NCBI RefSeq assembly: GCF_029318685.1
Contig: NZ_CP119677.1
Coordinates: forward strand, 1,652,001 to 1,716,000
Direction: 5' to 3'
Origin: Ruminiclostridium papyrosolvens DSM 2782
GTDB lineage: Bacteria > Bacillota > Clostridia > Acetivibrionales > DSM-1351
Length of the DNA stretch: 64,000 nt
Shown here piece by piece: positions 1-9,329 of the stretch; within the stretch, counting starts at the first letter, position 1; every line of letters begins with the position of its first letter. The notes beneath the pieces were generated by a model. It worked only from the letters and a program-made list of their open reading frames with translations, was not told the origin of the DNA and made no database searches. The translations under genes and the position numbers were made by a program.

Positions 1-4
1 AAAA

Positions 5-451
5 TTGGAAGACTATTTATATTCAAGGGACTGTTCGGATAAGCTGGAAATTTACGATTTTGACGGTAGGACTAAACGTATAAAATATTTACACCAGCTT
101 CTTAAAACAGGAAATTATGTATTTGGCATAAATGTATATGATCAATTGATACTATTTTGTGAAGCTATGAAGAACAAGTATGTTCGTCCCGATTTACGAC
201 CGTTTCATTGCCTGTGGGAACACAAAAGTTGTATGTTAGAGCGATTAAGATATTTAGCAGGCCAGAATTACATTAAAAATATTGATGATTTATGTAATAA
301 TTATAAACTTATCGAGTTAGAAGCGTTAACAATCAGAAACATGATGGTTAGGATGATGTTAATCCGTGACTTCCATTCAATTGAAGATGTTAAGTATCGT
401 CTTGACAAGCTATCTAAGGATGAATACGCCTTATTAATTAATTTATTATAA
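5..451 (+). CDS. Hypothetical protein, possibly 5'-truncated
   Basis: An open frame of 148 codons starts at TTG 5. There is no room to see a ribosome binding site and the frame is open to the window edge, so the real start may lie upstream. The product is charged and rich in Leu, Tyr and Arg, with no membrane segment, signal peptide or motif that I recognise. It ends 340 bases before the glycyl-radical activase and need not be functionally linked to it. It probably lies inside the left cotJC-interrupting element. I assign no function. Confidence 0.5.
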   Translation: MEDYLYSRDCSDKLEIYDFDGRTKRIKYLHQLLKTGNYVFGINVYDQLILFCEAMKNKYVRPDLRPFHCLWEHKSCMLERLRYLAGQNYIKNIDDLCNNYKLIELEALTIRNMMVRMMLIRDFHSIEDVKYRLDKLSKDEYALLINLL

Positions 452-794
452 TTGTAATAAATTAATTTCAATAATTAGTGGGTAGTAAAAGGAAGATTTT
501 TATGTTTAAAATTTTGTGTATGAAGCCTTTTAGACTCAATGATGGCTAAGTATTTCCAAAGTATTAACTCTCAAAAATTTATTCAATGATATTTCTATGC
601 TTTTCCCTGTATTTTGAGGGTCTAGCCCGTCCGGCGATGAGGATTTGCCTTCACAAAAAATGTCAATATAAATGACACTAAAATTTTAAAATATAGTAGC
701 GTAGTTCTTGAAAACAGTGTATAATAATTTTAAATAAGAGATAAATTTGTATACTAATGCATACAAAAAAATTACATTTTTAAGGACACGTTTT
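452..794. other. Intergenic region with no recognised gene
   Basis: About 340 AT-rich bases separate the hypothetical gene from the glycyl-radical activase. I see no open frame with a ribosome binding site, no tRNA and no strong terminator. A TATAAT at 720-725 could be a -10 box, but no good -35 lies 17 bases upstream. Nothing else can be supported. Confidence 0.5.
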
Positions 795-1706
795 ATGAGA
801 ATCAAATATTTTGATATTGGGTGGTTATCAAGAACCGATGGGCCGGGTAACAGAACAGTACTGTTTTTGCAGGAGTGTAATCTGCGGTGCCCCTGGTGCC
901 ATTCTCCTCATTCAAGAGAAGTTGAATCTCCAATCCTTTTTAACGAAGTAAGGTGTATTAATTGTCATAACTGTATGGAGATTTGCATTCAAAATGTCCA
1001 TTCTTTCAGGAACGGAATCCACATGGTTCAAAGAAAAAACTGTATAAAGTGCGGCAGGTGTATTGAAGCCTGTCCGACTTCAAGGTTGGATACCAATTCA
1101 GGAGCCTTGTTTTTGCCTACCCGCAGTATGGAGGTGTCGGACATGTTTTCGTTGTTGCGCCCGCAGCTTGAGGTTTTAAAAACCTCCGGCGGACTTACGG
1201 TAAGCGGTGGAGAAGCTCTTCTTCAAAAGGAGGCTGTTATGGAAATACTGAAACTTTGTAAATCGAGGAACATTCATACAGCCGTAGAAACCTCATTAAC
1301 ACTACCGGAAGAGTATTATGACTCCGTCAGTGAGTATGTGGACTGTTGGCTCATAGGATTGAGAGGTACATATCTGAATAATATATCCGATAAAATCAAA
1401 AGTACAACAATGAATAATGTACGTTACTTTTCACGCTTGGATTCGGAAGTAGTGGTAAGGTTTCCTGTGATAAAAAATTATACAATGTCGGAAATACAGT
1501 TATCCCGGATTGCAGAAACCATGTGTATCGGGGCTTTTAACAATATCGAGATATTGCCGTGCAACAAAAGTATGGAGCATTATTACAAATTATCAGGAAT
1601 AACCTCTGAAATTAATGCAGAGGATGCGTTTCCAGATGCATATGAAATAAAATGTATTGTTTCATTCTTCAAGGCAAAAGGCTTCAATGTAAAGGTAATA
1701 TCCTAA
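795..1706 (+). CDS. Glycyl-radical enzyme activase (radical SAM)
   Basis: This 303-residue protein is a radical SAM activase that would put the glycyl radical on the enzyme encoded next door. The SAM-cluster motif CNLRCPWC (CX3CX2C) is at residues 28-35. A ferredoxin-like insert follows, with two cysteine sets (CINCHNCMEIC and CIKCGRCIEAC) for two auxiliary 4Fe-4S clusters, as in PflA-like activases of non-PFL glycyl-radical enzymes. A TSGGLTVSGGE segment matches the family's SGGE motif. I chose ATG 795, preceded by AAGGA, over the TTG 16 codons upstream. The next gene starts 28 bases downstream, so the two are probably co-transcribed. In the C-terminal half LIGLRGT stands where many activases have a DIK motif, so this is a divergent branch. 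Confidence 0.88.
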   Translation: MRIKYFDIGWLSRTDGPGNRTVLFLQECNLRCPWCHSPHSREVESPILFNEVRCINCHNCMEICIQNVHSFRNGIHMVQRKNCIKCGRCIEACPTSRLDTNSGALFLPTRSMEVSDMFSLLRPQLEVLKTSGGLTVSGGEALLQKEAVMEILKLCKSRNIHTAVETSLTLPEEYYDSVSEYVDCWLIGLRGTYLNNISDKIKSTTMNNVRYFSRLDSEVVVRFPVIKNYTMSEIQLSRIAETMCIGAFNNIEILPCNKSMEHYYKLSGITSEINAEDAFPDAYEIKCIVSFFKAKGFNVKVIS

Positions 1707-1733
1707 ACAAAAAATAAGATAAGGAGAAGATTT

Positions 1734-4334
1734 ATGAGTACTTGTAAATTTGAAATGACAGAAAGAGTCAGAAATTTGCTTAACAGCTTGTACGAACAGG
1801 GCAAAAAAGACAGGAGCAGTGAATGGTTTAAGAAGGAGGAGTTTGAAAATATAGCGGTTGCTTATCCTGATGAATCGGTTATCATCAGAAAAGCCTATGC
1901 AATCAATGAAATGCTCACAAAACTAACTGACAAAAAGATTTCAGAAAGGACACTTACATATAAAATAAATGAGGGTGAGCTTATAGTTGGTGTATTGCCC
2001 ATGGGTTCCAACGGATTAGGCAAAGTGTTCCCAAATTACTTAACTGAAAATGAGCAGAGGGCCGGAGCATTTACAAACAAAACCGAGCTTTCTCTTCTGG
2101 GGCATAACTCAGTGAATTATGACAACCTGTTGGATAAGGGGCTGAATGCAATTATCAAGGAAGCAGAAGAAAAGCTGGAAGACTTGAAATCTGTTGGTGA
2201 AATGTTCGAAACAGGCGACGACAAAAGAAAAAATGCTATTGATTTCTATAACGCAGTGATAATAAGTTGTTCGTCAGTTATAGAATATTCATTAAAATTT
2301 GCCGACCTTGCAGGAGAGATGGCAAAAGGTCTCACAGACCCAAAAGATGGGGCCAGAAAAAAAGAACTGCTTGAAATTGAGAGAATATGCAGGAAGGTAC
2401 CTATGGAAAAGCCGGATACCTTTCACGAAGCACTCCAGAGCATATTTACATTCCATACAGCACTTCATGCAAGCTTGAATTACCTGTCACTCGGGCGTCT
2501 GGATCAAGTTCTGGTTAAATACTTAGATAAGGACAAAATAACCGATGAGGATTATTTGAAAAAATGCACAGAATTGTTCGAGTGCTTCATAATAAAAGCT
2601 GCATGGCGGCTTAACATGACAACCGAATACCTGGTGGAGCAGGACCATATGGACCATAATGCCGCTCTTGGAGTCCACCCGTATTATATTGACCAAAGGG
2701 CAGGAGTGAACAACTTCCTTCAAAACATTATTGTTGGAGGAAAAACACCTGATGGAAAAGATGCGGTCAACAAGATGACATACATAATCCTTAATGCATT
2801 TGAGAATGTGAATCTCTCAACTCCGGGTATATATGCGAGGCTTCATAGCCAGTCTGATGACAAGTTGAAAAAAAGAGTGGCTGAGATGCTTTCAAAAACC
2901 AAAAACCTCCCGGGTATACTGAACGATGATGTATTAATTCCTGCAATGTTCAATGGCCTACGTGAAAATGACGTTGATCTTGATATTACCAAAGTTAAAT
3001 CATTTTCCGGTAAAGAAGCTGAATATATGAGGCTGGCAAATGACTACTGTGTTGACGGATGCTGGGAGCCAATTCTAAACGGCAATTCAGACTGGACTTT
3101 CGGAATGCTGAACGGAATGACCATACTTCAGTGTACTTTAAATAGGGGAGCTACGTTAGATACAAATCCCGGAATGTTAAGGGGCGGAAAAATGAGCTTT
3201 ATATCCGATGTCCCCACAGATTACAATAGCTTTAAGAAAATATTTGAAAAGCAAATGCAGTTTTTCATAGACCAGTCTACGTTCGGACTTTATGAATATT
3301 ATATGCTTGACGAATTTGTAAATCCTTCTCCGTTATTTTCATCTGTTTTCGGAGGCTGTATGCAGCAGGGCCGTGACAAATCATGGGGAGGAGCAGAATA
3401 CAACCTGGGTGGTACAATACTGATAGGTATACCAGATATGATTAATACTCTTGCTGCAATTAAAAAATGGGTATTTGACGAAAAGAAATACTCTCTTCAG
3501 GAAGTACTGGATGCCATGAGAAGTAATTTTGTATCACCTGCAAAGGAAAATGTAATTCTGCAGAAAAGATACGATAGTATTCGAATTGATTTTAATACAA
3601 ATACACCTAAATTTGGTGAAAATGACAAGGAAATTAGCGAAATAGGAAGCTATATAATTGAAACCTATTGTAATTCCATTAAAAGCTCTAAAAAACTTGC
3701 TGATAAAGTATTTCTGATTCCGTTAAGAGAGTTTTCCGAGAAGGAAAAGGCAGAGATATTGAGACTCAGGAAGATTTGTGGATATTTTGGAAATTCTCTT
3801 CAAAACAAGTTTGGTAAGGACTTCAATATCAGGTTTACAGCAGGCTGTGGTACATTTGAACAGTATCCGCTACAAGGTCTGGGTATCGTCGCATCGCCGG
3901 ACAGAAATTCCAACGACCCCCTGGCGCCTAATCTCTCACCTTATCCCGGAACAGTTCAAAAGCCCACGGCTCATATTCTTGAGTCACTAAAAGCATTGAA
4001 CCTGAACAAACTTGCGGCAGGAGCCATAACTGACTTGTGCATCGATTACAAGGCAAATAACGTGGAGCATATTGCAGGGATTATTAATAAATTCATTGAA
4101 AGTGATGGTAATATGATGACACTTGCCATAGGCGACAAGGAGGAGTACCAGAAAATATATGAACTATCGGTTACGGCAAGCAACTCTTCAGATAAGGAAG
4201 CATCAAAAGCGGCTTATGAGAAATTGGAACAGTACAAACATGTCAATGTCAGAGTCGGGGGATGGCAGGCACCGTTTGTTTCCATGAGCCTCGACCAGCA
4301 AAAAAGCTATATACTCAGAATATTAGAAGAGTAA
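1734..4334 (+). CDS. Glycyl-radical enzyme (PFL-like), substrate unknown
   Basis: This 866-residue protein has the length and layout of glycyl-radical lyases, dehydratases and decarboxylases. The thiyl-radical cysteine is probably the one in VDGCWEP (middle of the protein). The C-terminal glycyl loop reads RVGGWQAPF (about residue 843), where pyruvate formate-lyase and diol dehydratases have RVxGY. Gly-Trp in the loop and a Trp after the active cysteine argue against classical pyruvate formate-lyase (which has two adjacent cysteines) and against glycerol dehydratase. I cannot pick between a decarboxylase, a C-S or C-N lyase, or something new. It follows its activase by 28 bases, with AGGAGA as ribosome binding site. 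It probably lies inside the left cotJC-interrupting element. Confidence 0.85.
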   Translation: MSTCKFEMTERVRNLLNSLYEQGKKDRSSEWFKKEEFENIAVAYPDESVIIRKAYAINEMLTKLTDKKISERTLTYKINEGELIVGVLPMGSNGLGKVFPNYLTENEQRAGAFTNKTELSLLGHNSVNYDNLLDKGLNAIIKEAEEKLEDLKSVGEMFETGDDKRKNAIDFYNAVIISCSSVIEYSLKFADLAGEMAKGLTDPKDGARKKELLEIERICRKVPMEKPDTFHEALQSIFTFHTALHASLNYLSLGRLDQVLVKYLDKDKITDEDYLKKCTELFECFIIKAAWRLNMTTEYLVEQDHMDHNAALGVHPYYIDQRAGVNNFLQNIIVGGKTPDGKDAVNKMTYIILNAFENVNLSTPGIYARLHSQSDDKLKKRVAEMLSKTKNLPGILNDDVLIPAMFNGLRENDVDLDITKVKSFSGKEAEYMRLANDYCVDGCWEPILNGNSDWTFGMLNGMTILQCTLNRGATLDTNPGMLRGGKMSFISDVPTDYNSFKKIFEKQMQFFIDQSTFGLYEYYMLDEFVNPSPLFSSVFGGCMQQGRDKSWGGAEYNLGGTILIGIPDMINTLAAIKKWVFDEKKYSLQEVLDAMRSNFVSPAKENVILQKRYDSIRIDFNTNTPKFGENDKEISEIGSYIIETYCNSIKSSKKLADKVFLIPLREFSEKEKAEILRLRKICGYFGNSLQNKFGKDFNIRFTAGCGTFEQYPLQGLGIVASPDRNSNDPLAPNLSPYPGTVQKPTAHILESLKALNLNKLAAGAITDLCIDYKANNVEHIAGIINKFIESDGNMMTLAIGDKEEYQKIYELSVTASNSSDKEASKAAYEKLEQYKHVNVRVGGWQAPFVSMSLDQQKSYILRILEE

Positions 4335-4345
4335 GGGAGGTCCCT

Positions 4346-5386
4346 ATGATGAATAAGTATATTAAGTCACTGACATCTGCATTACTTGTGTCCATATTAA
4401 TACTGTCACTGAATTCCTGCGGTATGAACAGTGCATCAAAAAGCCTTGACGCATGGGCGGACAATTCGCCGAACAAGCAAAAAATCATTACCTTTGTCAA
4501 AGAAATCACTGACAGAAACAGTAAGAATTTCGTTCCGGAGGAGGATAGAATTGCCACCTTTGATATGGATGGCACAATTGCATGTGAACAGCCTCTTTGG
4601 ATAGAGCTTGCTTCGGCGGAATACAAGATAATGAATGATATGAAGGACAGGAAAGGTCTGGTTGCAGAAGTTGAAAAACTAAATAAGGATCTGAAACAAA
4701 GCCCGGAGCCAGGTGAAACGGGTCAACTAATTGATGATGTTACAAGTCAGGCGTTCTTGAATATGTCGGAAGAAGATTATGTAAATTATGTTCAAAAATT
4801 CATGAGTACCAATAAAATTGAGTTTACCAATCTTCAATACAAAGATACATTTTACAAGCCTATGCTTGAACTAATAGACTATCTGATGCTGAATAAGTTT
4901 CAGATATACATTGTGTCAGGCTCCGAACGGGGGTCGGTCTGGGGTGCATGCAGGGAAAGTATACCGAATATTCCGAGATCCCATGAAATAGGTTCGGATA
5001 TTGTCCTGAAGCCTTTAAATCAGACAGACCCGTCAGACAATCAATATATTTATGCACATGATGACAATTTGATAAGACAGGGGACTTTTTCTCAAAAAGA
5101 CTTGAAGCTTGGAAAAGTATATAACATTTATCATCAAATAGGTCAAAAACCAATTTTGGCTTTTGGAAATACAGACGGGGACTTTTCCATGCTGAATTAC
5201 GCAAAGTCCAATAAGTATAAAAGTATTTCCTTCCTGTTATGCCATGATGACAATAAACGTGAATATGACTATAATGTAAATCAGAGAGCACAATGGGATA
5301 AGGAGGCCAAATCCAATGGCTGGAATGTTGTATCCATGAAAAATGAGTTTAAACAGATATTTTTAAAAGAAACAACAAAAAAATAA
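4346..5386 (+). CDS. HAD-superfamily phosphatase lipoprotein
   Basis: This 346-residue protein is probably an extracytoplasmic phosphatase. The N-terminus is a lipoprotein signal (hydrophobic core, then a lipobox ending LNSCG), so it should be anchored to the outer face of the membrane. HAD motif I is FDMDGTIACE. A VSGSERG segment may supply motif II, and FGNTDGDFSML looks like motif IV. I chose ATG 4346, five bases after AGGGAGG; an upstream frame overlapping the glycyl-radical enzyme lacks such a site. It follows that gene by 11 bases, so it is probably in the same operon. The substrate is unknown. Confidence 0.75.
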   Translation: MMNKYIKSLTSALLVSILILSLNSCGMNSASKSLDAWADNSPNKQKIITFVKEITDRNSKNFVPEEDRIATFDMDGTIACEQPLWIELASAEYKIMNDMKDRKGLVAEVEKLNKDLKQSPEPGETGQLIDDVTSQAFLNMSEEDYVNYVQKFMSTNKIEFTNLQYKDTFYKPMLELIDYLMLNKFQIYIVSGSERGSVWGACRESIPNIPRSHEIGSDIVLKPLNQTDPSDNQYIYAHDDNLIRQGTFSQKDLKLGKVYNIYHQIGQKPILAFGNTDGDFSMLNYAKSNKYKSISFLLCHDDNKREYDYNVNQRAQWDKEAKSNGWNVVSMKNEFKQIFLKETTKK

Positions 5387-5838
5387 AATAGCAAATCATA
5401 TAAAATTTTAGCCAACTTGACGTAACAAAAAAATATTACATTGCTTAGCAATAGGTCAGGTATAGATTACTTTTTTGTTTTTGGAGATTTGAACTGTTTG
5501 AAAGATACAAAAAGCAGTGCAAGTGGACTTCTAAAAAAGTGTGTTCATGGGAATCAGATATAGAAAAATATAAATGCCCATCAGAAGCTGGATACACTGA
5601 TAATGCTCTACAAAACAGGAAAGTGCGAGATGGAGGTAGAAGACGGGTTCTATCAAAAACATCGGGTAATGTTGTTACATATATATGTAATGTAACAGTT
5701 AGCAATTAAACTATAAATAAAAGCCACGCCTTGGATGTGAAGTGCACCCCATTATTAGATGAATGTTAATCTAACAATGGGATGCACTTTTTATGACAAA
5801 GTTTAGTATAGAGTTCCGAAATGGATACCTCATTAGTA
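5387..5838. other. Intergenic region with possible gene remnant
   Basis: The 450 bases between the HAD gene and the convergent synthase gene hold a possible remnant at about 5455-5708. It is an open plus-strand stretch of roughly 84 codons rich in Lys, Cys, Trp and Ser, ending at TAA, without an ATG, GTG or TTG start or a ribosome binding site. The composition looks coding, but I recognise no family. A strong terminator follows. Confidence 0.35.
5740..5793 (+). terminator. Rho-independent terminator
   Basis: Two 21-base arms (5740-5760 and 5769-5789) pair at 19 of 21 positions around an 8-base loop and run into five Ts on the plus strand. It should stop transcription from the glycyl-radical operon before it enters the convergent synthase gene. 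Confidence 0.85.
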
Positions 5839-6984
5839 TTACCTGTACATCTTTTTGATTTCCTGTATTACAATTTCCTCCGGTACTAAAGTAATCAAAG
5901 CACCATTTTGATTTTTTAGTGGCTTGCCTATGCTGCCTAAAAGCAATAGTTGCACGGTGTCTGGCATATTACTGATATAACCCCTTTTGTTATCGAATTT
6001 CATTATGGACATAATAGTGTCGGAATCTATGTGGGCAGGTATTATAGTAGGAGCTCCTGCCTTCTCTAAAAGCTCTTTATGTAAATAAACTTCTTGTTCA
6101 GATAAATAACCCAGTGTGTGTGATATTCTTGCTGCACACAGCATACCTAAACCTACAGCTTCACCGTGAGATATCCCTCTGGCATCGGCTAACTCTATAG
6201 CATGTCCTATTGTATGTCCATATTCCAGTATCAGTCCCTCATTTATTTCAAAAGGATCGTTTTTCATTACTTGTTCTTTTGCTTGAATAGACATATCTAT
6301 AAAGTAGCGATAGTCCTGCCATGAGTAAATACACTCTGAATTCAACATATCTAATAAACGTGTTATAGTTTCAGGTAAAATAGTAAGAGAATTTTTGATA
6401 ACTTCACATAAACCGGAGATTACTTCCTTATTAGGTAATGTACTTAAAAATTGAGTACTTGTAATTACCATATCAGGAGTATAAAAAGTACCAATTAGAT
6501 TCTTACCTAATTTTGAATTTATTGCCTGCTTTAATGATAAGACAGAATCAAGTATAGCCATTAGTGTTGTTGGAATATGTACAAACTTTAACCCTCTAAA
6601 TAGCAATGATGCTACCATTCCTGAGATATTGCCACAGATTCCGCCACCAAGACCGATTATGCATGTCCGCCTTGTTGCTTTTAATAATAGTACTTTTTCA
6701 ATTAGCTGTTGTAACCCATCAAGACTTTTATTTTTCTCTGTACATTCAAACAAAATTAAATCACACTTGTATTCTTTACTTATTTGCTCAACCAAGCTTT
6801 GTCCGCATATATCTGCTACATTTTTATCAGCTATTATTACAAATGATTCAATATCGGTTAACTCATTTAAAAGTCTTGTACAGTCATTTAGCTCGTTGTT
6901 ATATAGAAAATATTTAAATGAATTATTTCCAAATCTTATATTGTATGTATAGTAGGTTTCTTCCAAGCATTCTAATGACTCCAT
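5839..6984 (-). CDS. 2-deoxy-scyllo-inosose synthase-like sugar cyclase
   Basis: This 381-residue protein belongs to the 3-dehydroquinate synthase superfamily of NAD-dependent sugar-phosphate cyclases. GLGGG (111-115) is the NAD-binding loop, and E194, H257 and H273 fit the zinc ligands. Two segments separate it from ordinary AroB: DSVLSLKQAIN (146-156), where AroB has an SVGGKT-type sequence, and EYGHTIGHAIE (254-264), where AroB has N/F before GHTFGHA. Both are what I recall from BtrC, the enzyme that turns glucose 6-phosphate into 2-deoxy-scyllo-inosose for butirosin-type aminoglycosides. I chose ATG 6984, eight bases from GGGAGG; the GTG at 6993 overlaps that site. No aminotransferase or glycosyltransferase partner is present within the window, so the pathway product is unknown. 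A divergent dehydroquinate synthase is the alternative. Confidence 0.78.
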   Translation of the reverse strand: MESLECLEETYYTYNIRFGNNSFKYFLYNNELNDCTRLLNELTDIESFVIIADKNVADICGQSLVEQISKEYKCDLILFECTEKNKSLDGLQQLIEKVLLLKATRRTCIIGLGGGICGNISGMVASLLFRGLKFVHIPTTLMAILDSVLSLKQAINSKLGKNLIGTFYTPDMVITSTQFLSTLPNKEVISGLCEVIKNSLTILPETITRLLDMLNSECIYSWQDYRYFIDMSIQAKEQVMKNDPFEINEGLILEYGHTIGHAIELADARGISHGEAVGLGMLCAARISHTLGYLSEQEVYLHKELLEKAGAPTIIPAHIDSDTIMSIMKFDNKRGYISNMPDTVQLLLLGSIGKPLKNQNGALITLVPEEIVIQEIKKMYR

Positions 6985-7454
6985 TAAAATCACCCTCCCT
7001 TTTGTTTACCTATTATCTTTTGCCAAAAATAGAAATCGTCATAAGCAAATAACCTTTTATAGACTAATTAAGTAATATAATACAATTATATTATAAACTT
7101 CCACAAAATACATGTCAATATATACTATAAAAGTATATATTTGGTATATTTAATTTATTGCAATTAGCACATAATTTGATTTATTCCGCATAGCAAACTG
7201 TGAGGAAACAAGGTGACCCTTTCTCAATCAAAGATACAGCAATAATCCCTAAGCTTAAAAGTTTGGCATAGTTACATTACGCTAAGTGCTGGGCATTAGG
7301 AGAGTTTCTTGTAAGAGAAATGAGTCATGCGATACAATAAACCACCTAACAGTTAAAATAAAGTTGTTCAAGTACATCTGTTAAGAAAAAGAACATAGAC
7401 AAAGAACCAGATTCTTTCTTTTGAATATCATGTAGGTATAGGGGGGCGAATTAA
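6985..7454. other. Promoter region and degenerate sequence
   Basis: The left part holds the cyclase promoter. From about 7190 to 7440 the plus strand contains short in-frame stretches broken by stops that look like decayed coding sequence (for instance a run translating to about LGEFLVREMSHAIQ). No intact gene is present. Confidence 0.35.
7090..7118 (-). promoter_or_regulatory. Consensus sigma-A promoter for the cyclase gene
   Basis: On the minus strand a perfect TTGACA (7113-7118) and TATAAT (7090-7095) are separated by 17 bases. The -10 box lies about 105 bases upstream of the cyclase start codon. It is the only perfect-consensus promoter I found in the window and suggests strong vegetative expression. 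Confidence 0.75.
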
Positions 7455-7631
7455 GTGAGGACTGGGCGACAGCTGTATTTATTGAGAATCAGGGATACAA
7501 AAATATCTGATAAGCAATTATCAGAATTACTGGACATGAGTGTAAATGACATACTTATTTATGAATATGGCTTAAAACCAATTCCAAAAGATTTATATGA
7601 TAGATGGGAAGGAATTGTCTGCAATCATTGA
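7455..7631 (+). CDS. Small helix-turn-helix-like protein before recombinase 1
   Basis: A 58-residue frame starts at GTG 7455, just after a GGGGGGCGAA ribosome binding site, and ends 32 bases before recombinase 1. The stretch ISDKQLSELLDMSVNDI (about residues 17-33) resembles the two helices of a small helix-turn-helix. The other recombinases here also have a small frame nearby. By position, and by analogy with small basic recombination directionality factors of large serine recombinases, this is a candidate excision partner or regulator; that role is inferred only. Confidence 0.55.
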   Translation: MRTGRQLYLLRIRDTKISDKQLSELLDMSVNDILIYEYGLKPIPKDLYDRWEGIVCNH

Positions 7632-7663
7632 GGTATATTTATTGATATTGGAGAAAATTATAA

Positions 7664-9310
7664 ATGAGATGTGTTGCATATTGCAGAGTAAGTTCTGACA
7701 GTAAAGAGCAGATGAATAGTTTGGAAAATCAGATAAAGCATTATACGGAATTGTTTAATAAGAATGGCTTTACCAGAGCAGAATGTGGGATGTATTATTC
7801 CAAAGATAAGAAAAATGAGGTTGTTAAATATATACCTTCCATTTTTGCAGACGAAGGAATTTCCGGAACAAAGCTCAAAAATAGGGGAGCTTTTAACTAT
7901 ATGCTCGAATGTGCATACAGAAAAGAGTTTGACGCTATTCTTGTAAAGAATGTACAGCGTTGGGCCAGAAACGTGGAGGATGGTGCAGGAATTCTCAAGA
8001 AACTCAAAGTAATGGGAATTAAAGTAATATTTGAGGATGGATGGCTTGACAGCTTGAATCCGGCAAATGAAGCTACAATTAATATATTATTCGTTATGGC
8101 GCAAGAAGAGAGTAGGGCGAAAAGTATTGCAATTCAATTCGGAATAAGGAAAGCTCAGGAGGCAGGTAAATTTACAAGTGCTTTGCCCTACGGATATAAA
8201 AATAATAAGGGTTATCTGGAGCCTGTACAAGAGCAGTTGGATGTCGTAAAAAATATATTCAACTTATATTTGGAAGGCTGGGGAAGCACCAAAATAGTAA
8301 AATATCTGAATGGTGAAAAGATACCTACACAGAAGGGGAGAGGATGGTCTACCTCACAGATTTTTGGTATCATAACAAATTCAATATATACAGGAAAACA
8401 AATAACACATAGACAAATTAATACTGATATTAATTTGGACAGATTTGTCCATGATGGACAAGTTTATAAAAGTAGAAAGCCGGTATCAGAAGACGAATGG
8501 ATAATAAATCAAATAGAAGAGCTGAGAATAATATCGGATGAAACCTTTCAGGAAGCACAAAGAGAGTACACTAAAAGAAAAGAGATGTATATTACGGCAT
8601 CAAGACCCAGTAATGCGAATATTTTCAGTAATCTCCTTTACTGTAGAAATTGCGGAATAGCAATGAGAAGAAAAAAATTGTGGGGTTGGAAGCGTAAAGA
8701 CGGAACAAGAAAATTCGGAGTTGAATGGGTCTGTACCCAACATGATAAGTATCACAATGACATATGCCAGTACAGAAATTCATGGCATGAGGATGTGCTT
8801 ATTGAAAGAGTAAAAAAAGAAATAGAAAAACTCAGAGAAAACAAGGGTTCTCTTGATAAAATGTTTAGCGAATATATGCAGTCTTTTTTCAGCAGCGAGG
8901 AAGTAGCAGAGAAAATTATGGAGCTTCAGACACGGCTGGACGAGATTAAAGCAGAAGTATCAGCAAATTTAAAGCTATTTTCAAAAAGCATTATTGACGA
9001 AGAGCAGTATAAGCAGCAAAACGATGAGTTGCAAAACAATAAAAAAATGATAGACACCGAGCTTGCTAAGATTAAAAGAATAGACCATGCAAGAAATGAA
9101 GTAAAAAGAAAATATAATAACTATGTTGATTTCATTAATAAAGTTGACGTTAATAATTTAAATAATGCATTGCTTAAAAGAGTTATTAATAAAATTGAGG
9201 CATATACCGTAAAAGATGAAAAAGGAAACGAAGTAAAAGATATATATATTGATTGGAATATGCTTGATAAGTCCTTTGATGATGTTTTCTATTTTAGAGC
9301 CAAGGAATAA
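7664..9310 (+). CDS. Large serine recombinase 1 (cotJC left element)
   Basis: This 548-residue site-specific recombinase has the N-terminal resolvase domain (AYCRVSSD, nucleophile S10), a Recombinase domain (about residues 170-280), a zinc-ribbon segment starting LLYCRNCG, and a C-terminal coiled-coil region rich in Lys and Glu. It ends about 15-20 bases from the point where the cotJC reading frame breaks off. The cotJC element on its right has the same arrangement: recombinase at the right end, stop codon next to the attachment site. It most likely excises the left element to restore the C-terminal part of cotJC. Start ATG 7664 has only a weak ribosome binding site. Confidence 0.93.
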   Translation: MRCVAYCRVSSDSKEQMNSLENQIKHYTELFNKNGFTRAECGMYYSKDKKNEVVKYIPSIFADEGISGTKLKNRGAFNYMLECAYRKEFDAILVKNVQRWARNVEDGAGILKKLKVMGIKVIFEDGWLDSLNPANEATINILFVMAQEESRAKSIAIQFGIRKAQEAGKFTSALPYGYKNNKGYLEPVQEQLDVVKNIFNLYLEGWGSTKIVKYLNGEKIPTQKGRGWSTSQIFGIITNSIYTGKQITHRQINTDINLDRFVHDGQVYKSRKPVSEDEWIINQIEELRIISDETFQEAQREYTKRKEMYITASRPSNANIFSNLLYCRNCGIAMRRKKLWGWKRKDGTRKFGVEWVCTQHDKYHNDICQYRNSWHEDVLIERVKKEIEKLRENKGSLDKMFSEYMQSFFSSEEVAEKIMELQTRLDEIKAEVSANLKLFSKSIIDEEQYKQQNDELQNNKKMIDTELAKIKRIDHARNEVKRKYNNYVDFINKVDVNNLNNALLKRVINKIEAYTVKDEKGNEVKDIYIDWNMLDKSFDDVFYFRAKE

Positions 9311-9329
9311 AAACCTATATACACTTATA

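Noticed and set aside
1734-4334. Pyruvate formate-lyase
   Set aside because: There are no paired active-site cysteines, and the glycyl loop is RVGGW rather than RVSGY.
5839-6984. Ordinary 3-dehydroquinate synthase (aroB)
   Set aside because: LKQAIN and EYGHTIGH replace the AroB-typical motifs. The call is kept as likely rather than certain.
7190-7440. A gene upstream of recombinase 1
   Set aside because: Every frame is broken by stops. At most it is a decayed remnant.
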